From Ephemerocybe angulata (Eukaryota > Basidiomycota > Agaricomycetes > Agaricales > Psathyrellaceae): 64,000 bases of DNA. Every line of letters starts with the position of its first letter. Position 1 is the first letter of the stretch. The notes beneath the pieces are model-generated. The model was not told where the DNA came from. It worked only from the letters and a program-made list of their open reading frames with translations, and made no database searches. The stretch spans positions 124,001-188,000 of the forward strand of contig JAACJK010000232.1 of assembly GCA_013368325.1 (NCBI GenBank). The letters are read 5' to 3'. The translations under genes were made by a program, and so were the position numbers. Positions 23,229-34,188 of this stretch are shown piece by piece.

Positions 23229-23833
23229 ACGAGTCTGAATTGGGACCCTGACCGGGAGAGGCGCGCGTCGGAGTTTCAACCGAGAGGCTCCAGGTCAACT
23301 TTGCCAAACATTCCAGCGCGTCTAACTCAGGCTTGCCAACTGGCACCGCTCGGCCCCTTCTCCCCACTCCAGCTACCACCGAAGCCGGATTTTTCTGGCT
23401 CTCTGTGGTGGCCAAGCCCTGTGCACAATCCCGGTGCTTACTGTGATTCTGCTGTCTCTTTGCACCCTTGCTTGCTTCCTGACGACCGCATCTCGATCGA
23501 CTACCCTCAAGTTCCCTCAATTTGTCGACCTTCGCGTGAAGTTCGCAGTTATTAAAGTGTCTAGTTCGAGTCTGGTAACAACTGGCAATCTGCGGTACGT
23601 CAGAATCTATCTGCCCTGCGATCGAGCAACAAAAATTGACCTCATGTAATTCAAGGAGAGTGGCCATCGATGGGACTCTCTGCGTCAATACAAGTCCTGC
23701 GCCGCAATTCAGCGACCCAAAATGACTTCATCATAACGCAATGAGGATCGTTCGAGGGGCTCTGCCGGGGCGGTCTGACTGGGAAATGAATAGAACAACA
23801 ATTCAATTGAGCTGAAACATGGCGATGCGGCCA

Positions 23834-23843
23834 GATATATAAG
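23834..23843 (+). promoter_or_regulatory. TATA box of dioxygenase copy C
   Basis: GATATATAAG, 50 bases before the ATG at 23893, identical to copies A and B. Confidence 0.6.
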
Positions 23844-23892
23844 AGAGAACCGTTTCTCCCTTTGCTCCCTCCATCCTCTCACTACCAGCTCA

Positions 23893-24846
23893 ATGGACGA
23901 ATACACCGAGACCGACCTTCAACTTCATTTGCGCCCCGGGACTCATCGTGATCCTCGGTTGCCTCCCATCTTCGAGGCCTTCAACCACCCGTTGCATCCA
24001 GTTTCGAATTCGGGGCATACCTATGTCATCAAGTTCCGCACGACCATCGCTCGAATGGAGGAGGCCGATCAGGCAGAACAGTCGTTAGATTTGCCGGAAG
24101 GGAGGACGGAGGAACTCGACGAACGACTCGGAGGTGAGTTAAAAATGTCGGCACTCGCGCTTTTGACTTTGTCTAACCTGTCATATCAGGTCTTTTGGAA
24201 CTCCGGCCAGGAGACTACCTTTTTGGCCGGGATGAGCTTAGAACCAAAGAACCAAATGACGATGTTATCATCGCCTGGGTGGTCAGACCGTGAGTCGCAG
24301 TACCAGTTTCAATCCTATCGGTTACTAAGGTACCCCTCAGTGAACTTCAGTCGCAGGAGGCGAAGGACCGTCTTCTTGCTGATCAGACGGGTGCGTTCGG
24401 TTCTGCACATTACGATGAGGGCGATAGCGCAGGCCATTATACGAACATGCTTTGCAACTCTCGACTTCCGAAGGATTACGACCCAGGATTCTTTCATTTG
24501 TACACACACCTCGAGAACCACGGCGGATTCAACTTCCAAGGAAACAGAAAGCACGGCGGTACAGGCCCGTTCCCTCCCTCTGGAGAAGCACCTGCATTAG
24601 ACGCATACCGGTTTACGGCGGTATCGTATCCACCCTCTGGCATGGTTAACCCTCTGGGCACGAGGTACCGCTTGGCTTCGAGCTCCGCTGGGCCTCTTTA
24701 TTTGACGCCCGAGATGAGGCAGATTGAGTGAGTGTTTATCTTCCATGTATCGATAGAGTAGTAGGTGAATGTATCTTTATTGGCGACTCAGATATCACCC
24801 TAGCCCAAGGGAGGCGTCCGAGAGCAAGTCGTTCTTTGCGGATTGA
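23893..24846 (+). CDS. Internally deleted dioxygenase copy C, catalytic core still in frame
   Basis: Exon 1 (MDEYTETDL...DERLG) and exon 2 are as in copy A. The third exon is a fusion: a deletion joins AAGGACCGT of old exon 3 directly to CTTGCTGATCAG of old exon 4, removing the rest of exon 3 and intron 3, and the frame is kept. The catalytic part remains (GSAHYDEGD, FNFQGNRKHGGTGP, AYRFTAVSYPP), with a further small in-frame deletion after PGFFH. After the next intron the frame meets a TGA (24844-24846) in the last shared exon. The product would be about 250 residues and lack the central helical region and the whole C-terminal half. It may be a pseudogene that happens to be open, or a minimal product; its intact promoter makes transcription possible. 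Confidence 0.5.
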
Positions 24847-24919
24847 CATCACTTGATGGACCGACACCCCCTTTGCTGGCCCCTCTACCGTAACTCCCAT
24901 GGGAGGGCGAGAAGATGTT

Positions 24920-26460
24920 CAATATCTATATCTACGATTATTGCTGGAAAAGAGGGTACCGGAAGACGTGCAAAGAGCTGGCAGTGGAGGCAGAGATACC
25001 CCAGATGCGATCGATGCTAGGCAGGGCTTCTTTTTCGAGCGCTGGAGTGCATTTTGGGTGTTATTCCTGGCAAAGTTGAGTGGAGGGGGCTCAGAGGATG
25101 CGTTGCTATACACACAGCACCGGCGCTGGCACCAGACTCGGAATGCTGTTCGGACAGGGCAACCGGCGCCCCAAGGTCCGCCTCCAATGCTGCAGCGACC
25201 GAACCAGGGGCCGAGTGGGATCATGAACAGGATGGGCTCTGCGGTGCCTTGTCAGCGTCAGTTGCCTCCTGGCTCATCGCACCCAAACATCTCTGTGGGT
25301 GGAGGCCCTGCCCCTCAACCTAATGGCATCGCTGCCCCCCAGCGCCTAATCAACACCCCCAACCCCCCAATTTCAATCCCATGATGCCTGGCCAACGCCC
25401 AGCGTCGATGAACGGCCCACCGCAACAGCAGCCTCCCAACGGTCAACAGTACCAGCAGCCACGACCAGTGGGAACGCCGAACCACAACCTTCCCTTCTCA
25501 TCTCCGACACCACAGCGCACTCATTAAATGCGCAGCAGCAAAGTCCTCATCCATCTTCTGGGCAGCGCCCCGGGGCTGGTCGATGCTGCCTCCGACTGGA
25601 ATACCTCAGGGCATAGTAGCAGGAGGTGTGCCTCAGCAGCCTCAGCAGAGTAACACACTCGGCGCTCCGCAGGGAGGTAATTTCCTGCAAATGGTTAACG
25701 GCAGCCCCCGAGTCGAGTTCCAAAATCTCCTCCAACAGCAACAGCAACTTCTCCCTCAGGCAAAGGCTGATGCTGGAATTCCGGGCGACAAGGATGTTTC
25801 GGATTTCACGATGAACGACAAGCGCAAGATCCTCGAAGCTGTTAGCCGACGGTTCCGAACCCATCTACGGCCGGTGGCCCTCAGACTCCCATGATGCCCC
25901 CTCATATACAGCAGCAGCAACGAGGGCAGCAGCAACAGCTTCCACACCGGCAGCAGCAGCTGCAACACCAACCACAGCAGATGAGGGCCGGAAAGTGCAA
26001 TAGCACCTCGCGAGGCGAAGAGCACTATCAACTATCTATGGATTTGTCTCCTCCCAAGGCAAAACGACCACGTCGCTCCCCGATGGATAATCCCATGATA
26101 CCCAAGGGTGCCACCCCAATGCCATACCCCCAAACATCCCAGCAGATACCCATCGTGCCGCCACAAGGGCCCCTCACAAGGGCATCAAGTTCCTCCCAGT
26201 CATCTTCAGCAACAACCCCGTTCGGAATGCCTCCCCCAATGATGATGCGACCGAACATGGGTCCTCAAGGAGGGCAGATGCAAGGCAGATGCCAGGATAA
26301 ATGAACGGACATATCCCACCGCCGATGAATATGCAAGGTCAACCAGATCCGCCCCAACTTGAATGGGAGGGATGCAAGGACTAGGCACGTAATTAAGCGT
26401 ATCCATTTTTATACGTCACTGATAATAACTATTGACTTTCACTAGACTAGAACTACGAAT
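24920..26460 (+). pseudogene. Decayed LisH-domain, Gln-rich transcription regulator gene
   Basis: The start carries a clear LisH motif in one frame (FNIYIYDYCWKRGYRKTCKE...EAEIPQ). The sequence then shifts frame to IDARQGFFFERWSAFWVLFLAK...EDALLYTQH, the segment that normally follows LisH in Flo8/Mss11/SOM1-like and SSDP-like regulators. Downstream come Gln/Pro-rich blocks (QQQQQLLPQAK, HIQQQQRGQQQQ) and a block with MDLSPPKAKRPRRSPMDNPM, in different frames and separated by stops. At least three frame changes show decay. In the family LisH mediates dimerisation; the complete proteins act with chromatin remodellers. Another truncated gene beside repeat copy C. Confidence 0.65.
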
Positions 26461-27552
26461 TAATCCCGATGCTGGAAAGCCGATTGCCAGTGAGAACGAC
26501 GCACTTGGAGACCGACCAGTGCGCCCTGTGCCATCATGACTCAACCTGGCGGCCATCTCTCCGTTATCATCTCCTCCCAACCCCTGGAACGTGTCGGCGC
26601 CGTCAGGGATGGCTCGCCGCATGTCCCCTTCCCATACCCCATCAGCCTGCATCTCGTTCACGCTCGCGCCTCTGGAGAGCTGTGTTCCCCTCCCCCAAGT
26701 CGTTGTTTTGCATAGTCGCTGTGCGCCAGCGCGTGGATGTCGTCGTATGGATTGGCTTCGTTCACCATGCTTGCCTACTCAAGAGGCGAGTACAGCAATT
26801 ACTTGTAGCTGTCAATTACTCACCTCTCCCACAGATTCTATCTTTTTTGCGCAGCTCTGCGCTCGCCGCTGAGGCCTTCGTCGATGTCGTCGAGCCCGAC
26901 GTCGATTTGTATGCGTGCTGCGGGTTGTGGGCAGGGCGAAATGCAGCGCTGAGGGGGTAGAGGCCGAGCTGGAGTGGCTGAGAGGGGAGGCTCTGAGGGT
27001 TCTTGGCTTGTTGTCAAAGCTCTCAAAGATGCACGCCGAGGATCGCGCATGTGCTGGTCTGGGCTATGGGGGCCGATCGAGCTGAGGACGTAGTAATACT
27101 TGGTGAGTCTTGCGCACATGGTCAGTTAATTTCTATCCACTTTGCTGATCTCGTTTCCAGCCTTCTATTTACGTATCGTTACCACCTGAGCTGATCCTGG
27201 CGCCCACATCCAAGGCGCTGCGGTCTTACGCCAGGTAATTATACATTGAACTGGGAATTGCAATACTTAGGCCCGTCGTCCAAGATCGTTTCTTCCTTTA
27301 GGACAGAAATCCGATGCATCTTGATGTCAAACCTCTTCTTTTCTCAATTCAGCAGCAAATCACCGAGGATAGGCCTAATTATTTCCGGTTACCTGGCGTA
27401 CCAAGAGAAATAGACAAGAATCTCCTCGTCTCTTAAAATCCCCTTGAGCATTCCTAAAGCTTTGAAGCACCTCTTGTTAGTCCCTGTTGCTCACCTATTG
27501 TTTCACCGTGCTCTAACGCTGACATTCTCTGGCTAGATACGCTGGATATATC
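26461..27552. other. Region between the LisH relic and the Plavaka element
   Basis: Possible further fragments of the LisH gene up to about 26680 (a Pro/Ser-rich run NPWNVSAPSGMARRMSPSHTP). Beyond that no gene was recognised. The left end of the Plavaka element should lie in 26.9-27.5 kb, but I could not identify a terminal inverted repeat by eye. Confidence 0.3.
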
Positions 27553-30500
27553 ATGGACCTTCCAGGCGAGACTTGGAGCCAGAGATGCTCCTGTGGCAAG
27601 GTTTTCTATCAACTCAACAGCTACAGCAACCATATCCGATCCTGCGCTAAGTTCAAGGGGAGGCTGGGCTCAAGCCTAACAGATGCACAAGCTCGGTATC
27701 GAGATAGGAAGGAGAAAGAGAAGCGGGCAAAGGAGGGACGGCGGTCGACAATGGAGCAAGACCTAGAGATAGACGACGATGGGGTAGGGAGAATGTTACC
27801 AGTTGCCAGCGGTAGTGGCGTACGTGACTTTCATGTTGAACATCATTGTCTGGTTGACACCATCGCGAAATAGGTTCCTGGCGCCCATGAGGTCGCCGTT
27901 GCTGCGGTGCAAGAGGTCGCAGAGGTCGCAGAGGTCGCAGAGGTCGCAGAGGTCGCAGAGGTCGCAGAGGTCGCAGAGGGCGCAGAGGTTCAGATGGGCA
28001 GGGGACACCGCCAACGCGTGCTTCAGAGGCGGTACCAGAGTGGAGACTACGTGTTATCCTCGACAGTTCCAATTGAGACTAGCGTACCCCTCGCCGACGA
28101 GTTTCGTAGAACCCCCCCCGACGCTGCCCCCCCATCCAACATACCTGCAGCCACATCCGAGTCTGTTGAAAAGGTCGCCACCGCACCCATCCGGCCCGAG
28201 GATGAACGGAAGTTGATCTTTGACGTCCGCAAGTGGGAGAAGACACCAAGAAACGTTTTTGGTTTATACAAAAGCTATTGGACCCTCGAAAAAACACCCC
28301 ACGATCCCGATCATTTCATTACAACGGACGACCTCGATGATAGCGCCACCCCTGCGCAACCGTCGTTGGATGAATCAGCCGCGCAAGGAGATCTCTCAAA
28401 GCTCGGCCCTCTCAATCCATTCCACCCCTTTCCCAACTTGAGCTCGTTCCTTCTTGGAGAGTGGTTCTGGAATGAGCAGGAGAAAAGTCGGGAGAGTTTC
28501 CAACAACTAGTTGATATCATCGTCTCTGACGACTTTAGCGCACAAGACGTACAACTCGCCAACTGGGACAAGATCAATGTAGCACTAGGATCGTCCGAGT
28601 ACGATGACAGGAGTTCAGCTGCAAATCTCCAGTGGTTGGACGATGGCTCATCGTGGCAGACCGCGTCAATCTCAATCGACGTCCCCCTCAGCAAAGCGCT
28701 TAAATCTCAAATCTACGTTATCCCCAACTTCCGCTTCCGACCCCTAGTTCCTATTCTTCTGGATCGACTTCAGAACGCTGTCGATGGAGATCATTTTCAC
28801 TTGCTTCCCACTGATCTTCGCTGGAGCACGGAGGATGGCATCGACGTCAGAGTTTATGGCGACCTTCATCACTCGCCAGCCTTCATTGAGGCATATAAGG
28901 AAGTCCAGGTGCGTCGCTTCTTCCAAGTATCTACGCGGTGCATACTCATGGAGGCTTTGCTTTAGATGTTACCGCCCGAGAGCTCGGAGGATTCATTGCC
29001 TAGATGCGTCCTTGGTCTAATGTTTGCATCGGACGAAACGGCTCTCGCCACAATCGGCGCTACGTCCAAGCTATGGCCATTGTATCTCCAGTTTGGTAAC
29101 GACCCCAAGAGTAGGCGAACTCGGCCATCGCTTCAACTGTTTGAGGAAGTCGCATACTTTCTGGGCGTAGGTATCATCTTCTAGGTCATGGCTATGCAGC
29201 AAGGCTAATTGATTCCATGATAGCTTCCAGATGACTTCGACGATTGGTATACTCGTCTGTCTGGAAAGAGGTCCGTTGGACCTCCCTTGAAGGCTCATGT
29301 TCGGCGGGAGATCTTCCAAGCTCAATGGAGGATGCTATTGGACAAAGAGTTTATTCACGCATACGAGCACGGCCTTGTTGTGGACTGCTTTGATAAAGTT
29401 CGGCGCCGTGTCTATCCTCGTATCTTGACCTACTCAGCTGACTATCCAGAGAAGTACAGCTTATACCTTGCATTGACTTTGACGACAGCGTTGCTTACTA
29501 TAAGCCCCTTCATAGAACGATGGTTGTCAATATCAGGAATGGTGGTGAACGGCCATGCACGCGCTGTCTAGTCCAAGAGGATGATATCGCCCAGATGGGC
29601 ACCAGCAGCGACAGGGAATTCCGCGCAACAAACCAGCGGAAGGACGACGCAACAAGGAAAAAAAATATAGAGAAGGCCCGCAAGTACATCTATAAGGATT
29701 ATCGACCTGTGAACGCGACCGATGTGGAGGATCTGTTGAAGCCTTCGTCTTTGGTCCCGACTCAGGTGACGCTCCATTACCATCTGCCAACCTGAAACCC
29801 TTCTTATATGAGAACTATCGAATCAGAACGCATTCTCGGAGCGATTATCAAGGTTTGGCCTTGACATCTACAGTCTTCCAGCCGTCGACATCCTGCACGA
29901 AGTAGAAATTGGAGTATGGAAAAATCTTTTCATTCACCTCCTTCGTCTACTCGAGACGATCAAAAAGGCAAATAAAACAGTACTTAACAGTAGGTGCGTC
30001 CTATAACTGAAATTGAAGCGATGACCATCTGGTGGTCTGACTTGACCTCGATAGATTCCGTGAAGTTCCAACTTTTGGGAGAGATACAATTCGACGATTC
30101 CGAAGTAACGTCTCGGAGATGAAACAGTTTGCTGCACATGACTACGAGGACATTCTACAAGTCAGTCCACCCCGTCTCATAGAGGAGAAGGGGCTAACAA
30201 ACGCCTTACTGCAGTGTGCCCTTCCGGTCTTCGAGGGCCTCTTCCCCGATGAACATGAAGATCGTGTTCAAGACCTCCTCTTTACGATGGCGCACTGGCA
30301 CTCCTTAGCAAAAATGCGGATGCATACTGACTTGACGGTGACAGTCTTGGACCTGTGGACTACCACTCTGGGCGAAGACTCTCGCAGGTTCGTTGAGAAG
30401 ACCTGTGGTCTTTTTCCGACGCGAGAGCTATCGCGTGAGTATGAAGCACGAAAACGGAGGGAAGCTCGTGCTCGGTCAAAAAAGGGTACTGCTGGAGGGA

Positions 30501-32677
30501 AAGGCGGCCATCCAAATAACACGGAGCAAGGTCTCAGCATCGCTGTCGGGGAAATCCCTTCGAGTATATCTACAGGTACGTGGTGTATTAGTAAACGACT
30601 AAATTGGTGAGGAAGTTCGGAGCTGATACAATACCTTCAGCTTCAGCAGCCCAGCCAAAGCGGGTTACCACTCGAAGCAAGGCCGGTACTTCCGGCGGAA
30701 ATCCAAAAGCCCGTGCAGTGGCGGCCTCAACAGGAGGGGCCGTCACACTACTAGCAGGCGGGCCTGCAACAGGTGCGCAACAAATGTTTGGAAAGACGTA
30801 TTGTTGACATGGGATCCAAAGGAGCTGGAGCTCGATCACGATCAAACAACGTCCCGCCCACTTTGGCAGCGAGCGTAGAGCCTAGTGAGCATACGCCAAT
30901 GGCTCCAGCCACAGGTATGCACCTGTCGCTTAATGTATCAAGCTTACTGCTAATATGCGATGCTTAGGCCCAATCCCAACGACGGCAGGCTCAGCGCCCC
31001 CAAACCTTCCCGAAGAAGCGGCTGATGGTATTATATTGGAATTTTTTCCCCAGTTATGGCCCTGACTTCGTTTATTCTCTCTAGGCAAGCGATCAAAGAC
31101 TTGGAATATCAATACTCCCAAATTTCATGGCCTTGGAGATGTTGCGGCTTATATTCGAAGATATGGTACTACAGACTCATACTCGACACAGCAGGTGGGT
31201 TATCTTCAACCAGCATGAATATGCTAACACATACGACCTAATGCTCCAGCCGGAACGGTTCCACAGATTCTCAAAGGCACGGTACAGACGAACGAATAAG
31301 AGAAATGTCCCACGCCAGATTTCGCAGATCCAGGCCCGTCAAGCCAGGATAAAGAAGATGCGAAAACAAATGAACAGGAAGAATGATAATGAATCTGAGG
31401 CGGATTCGCATGAATGGACCTTACAAGATGGCCGACCATCCCGTTATTTTATCGGAAAGTCTCAGAATTCGCCAGTCAATCTGGACCGTTTCCTTAGGGT
31501 CAATGCGGAAGATAGCGCAGTAAAAGTAAGTCCGTTTTTCAAACACGCCACGTCCCTTTTCTGCAGTCTAATGATCTGCTAGGGCTTCCTCCCCAAGCTA
31601 AAGCGCCATATATTTCCCCGACTCATCCTTGAACTCCTGCGGGAAGCGAGGAACAGCCAAGACACTTATTCTGGATCAATTCCCACCTTGGAAGCGTTAT
31701 CGACATCCTTCTCAGACGGAGACTTGAACAACGTCTATTTTCATTCAGACCGTATATACCGGCACAGTATCCTCCGAGTCCGCTACACAACATACGACTG
31801 CCGTCGAGACACCGATATCCTAAAACCTTCGTCCGACAAACGCGACTTCATGTGCATCTCCGACCGCAACTCGGAGTCAACTGAATTTAACAGCCACAGC
31901 CCCCGCGAACTTGAGCACGACTACGTCCATGGCCGCATCCTTGGAATCTTCCACACCAACGTAATCTACGGGGGGCCGGGAAGCTTGGACCATAAGAAAA
32001 GACGATTTGACTTCCTTTGGGTTCGTTGGTTCAACACCAATGAAACTCAGTCCAAAAGTTGGTCATCCAAACGACTGGATAGGCTCTCTCTGGCACCATT
32101 AACACATCCAGAATCATGCGACTTCCTTGACCCATGCGACGTTCTCCGTGCTGCTCACATCATTCCTCGCTTCTCTCTTGGTCCACTTTACAATGAGGCA
32201 GATAGGCAAACCCGCATTTTCTCGAAGTGTGCAAAGGACATGAAGGATTGGAAGGAATACTATCTTAACCGGTACGATCCGACTGAAGTCCTTGCCGAGA
32301 GATTCCCTTAACGCTACTTTTCTTCTAGCTTCGTCGATCGCGACATGACGATGAGATACCATTGGGGCCTCGCCATTGGCCATACATACATGAACAGACC
32401 AGTTGCGACCATCCCTCAGGCTTCCAACCCCGAACCAATGGACCTTGATGCGCCGGAAGGCTTGGATCCAGGAAAGAGCGCAGTTCAGAGGTTCGGTTTA
32501 AGCGGGGGGGACCCGATGGATGTAGTAATGCAGGCTGACGGAACAGACTCAGAAGACTCCCAATACGACAAGTTGGGGAATGCGGGCTCCGACGTGTCGG
32601 ATCTAGGCACTGGAGAGATGTCGGACGACTCATATTCCGATTCACACAACTCAGAATTTTCAGATGTATACGATTAG
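27553..32677 (+). CDS. Plavaka-family (CACTA-type) transposase, apparently intact
   Basis: A many-exon gene whose blocks, in order, match the Plavaka transposases of basidiomycetes. First is an N-terminal Cys/His finger (CSCGKVFYQLNSYSNHIRSC). LGLMFASDETALATIG carries the first acidic residue, followed by LWPLYLQFGN. Next come ADYPEK, then VVNIRNGGERPCTRCLV, and LPAVDILHEVEIGVWKNLF with the second Asp. Then RFREVPTFGRDTIRRF, TMAHWHSLAKMRMHTD, YIRRYGTTDSYSTQQ, PERFHRFSKARYRRTNKR with a candidate catalytic Glu, FHSDRIYRHSILRVRYTTYD, HGRILGIFH, FDFLWVRWF and FVDRDMTMRYHWGLAIGH, and an acidic Ser-rich tail. Every junction I checked (27816/27874, 28908/28965, 29454-29515, 31193/31250) has GT..AG ends and agreeing phase, and I found no in-frame stop. 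This suggests a recently active or domesticated copy. It would cut and paste the element in the nucleus. Confidence 0.8.
27913..27987 (+). repeat. In-frame 9-base repeat (Glu-Val-Ala)n in the transposase
   Basis: Eight tandem copies of GAGGTCGCA, the penultimate slightly changed to GAGGGCGCA, at the start of exon 2 of the Plavaka gene. It encodes an EVA tripeptide run between the finger and the core. Length variation here would not shift the frame. Confidence 0.85.
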
Positions 32678-32771
32678 TCAATCTAACCTCTCCTTTCTCG
32701 GAATATCCTCGGACTGACCGGGAGTCGTTGCTATCCAGAAGAAGTACAACATCAGGATTTGGTTCAAGTCC

Positions 32772-32893
32772 TTTATCCGAAGCAATTAGTTGCTGGGCCG
32801 CTGTGTCGTATCCAAGGTATGTTGGTGCTTCTTGAGGCCGCATGTATGACAACCATCTCTAAAAATGTCTGTTTATCCGAAACAATTAGTTGC
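32772..32893. repeat. Two 22-base direct repeats, 100 bases apart
   Basis: TTTATCCGAA(G/A)CAATTAGTTGC occurs at 32772-32793 and 32872-32893, just 3' of the transposase stop. Subterminal repeats of this kind are common transposase binding sites in CACTA-type elements; that role is inferred. Confidence 0.6.
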
Positions 32894-33024
32894 CATTGCT
32901 ACGATGCGGTGTCTCGGTGCGTCTCGACAACGCGGCGCGTAGTACTAGTAGGCAGCTTCTCACCAGCATTAAATACCTCCTAGACTCCAGAATCGCCCCC
33001 ATCTCGCTACTCACATATTGAGCC

Positions 33025-33760
33025 ATGTCAGTGAGCTCCATCATCAGCCAACGCACTGCCCATCAATGCCAGTTGTACTACCAGACAACTTTGCAGGTTG
33101 AAGGCCATACCTACGAATTCTCGGTCCATCTCTATTGTTCCAATACTGTTCCACACCGGCAGGGCTGGGTGGCTTCAATTCGAGCAACAAATGGTAGGCG
33201 GACCTTGCTCATTCAGTCATCAAATCCCCATGAACTGATTACGCCCAGGATGTCACCGCTGGTCGCGCGGCCTGGCAGATAAACTGGCTTTATTTTGCGT
33301 GCCACGGCCTCTCTCACTTCAGGTACGCAGGTTCCCGCAGGCTGTCGATATATCTGGTCCTGAAACTTGTGAACATTAGGGCCGGTCAAGGTTCATTGCC
33401 GTCCAGGAGAATGCCCATCGTAATGTCAAAGGACTATACAGCAGCGTTGCAGTGCCCGAGGGTGCAGCCATGAAGATGAAGTATGTCTAACCAATCAGTT
33501 TGGTTAGCTGTCCGCGAATTGCTCAATCTACGGTTCCTGTAGGATCTGGACCGCAATAGATTCTGGTGTGATCGTAGGAGATTTTCCTGAAGAAAGGTGT
33601 ATTGCAAACATCGCCTCTTCGCTGACTCCTTCAGACTGCTCTCGCTGCTGCCACAACTTTCAGCGTGCGGCGCGTAACGGTAGCGCCAGAGCCAGGAGAC
33701 GCAACGACGTCAATGGACTTTGCTACTAGTGGTCTGCAAAAGTTGAAACGACGCCCTTGT
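33025..33760 (+). pseudogene. Small spliced gene or gene relic of unknown family
   Basis: An ATG at 33025 opens 56 codons rich in beta-type residues (CQLYYQTTLQVEGHTYEFSVHLYC) up to a GT donor at 33194. Later blocks with splice borders read AGRAAWQINWLYFACHG, RFIAVQENAHRNVKGLYSSVAV and IWTAIDSGVIVGDF. The phase between the first two blocks does not agree, so either a base has been lost or the model is wrong. No family recognised. Confidence 0.35.
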
Positions 33761-34188
33761 GTATTCCTGCTGGTAAGTCGCCTCCTAGTCCCCTCAGTTT
33801 GGAAATTAGGCTAAATTTACCAGTACAGGGGATCACGGTTTCAAAAGTTGATACGTACAAAAGACCTTGACATTGTGATGAGGAGTTGTACGTACGTACT
33901 AGAAACGCAGCAGACCCGCCATTTATTGCTTGATTGACAGCTCTGTAACATTTTGCTAAATCATTACCTCGACAGGGACTTCGCTCCCATACCTTGTGTC
34001 AGAAGTCAGCCAGCAGTATAGGGACACGTAAATTTTCCTCAAACTGAATATCCCCGTCTAGGTCTCTTGCTCAACTTAAAAGTCACAATCTTCAGCGGTT
34101 AGCCCCACAAAAACCACTGGGCTAATCCCCCTTCCCTTCTCTCTACACTTGTGCCAACGCGCTTCCGGAGGGGAACTTCCGCCTGACA
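33761..34188. other. Spacer upstream of the second membrane-protein gene
   Basis: No gene seen. Contains a short alternating TACGTACGTACTAG motif near 33888. Confidence 0.35.

Larger units (their letters stand above)
23229..24865. repeat. Dioxygenase-gene repeat, copy C
   Basis: Homology with A and B starts abruptly at GAGTCTGAATTGGG and ends after GACCGAC at 24865. Its 5' flank matches copy B (both have the shorter version around 23560 and the ATAACGCAATGAGG variant). Its exon 1-2 region matches copy A (GACGAACGACTCGGAG, then AAAAATG). It is therefore a mosaic. Confidence 0.85.

Noticed and set aside
27653..28072. 139-codon minus-strand ORF rich in Leu-Arg-Pro repeats
   Set aside because: Antisense of the Glu-Val-Ala repeat in the transposase gene.
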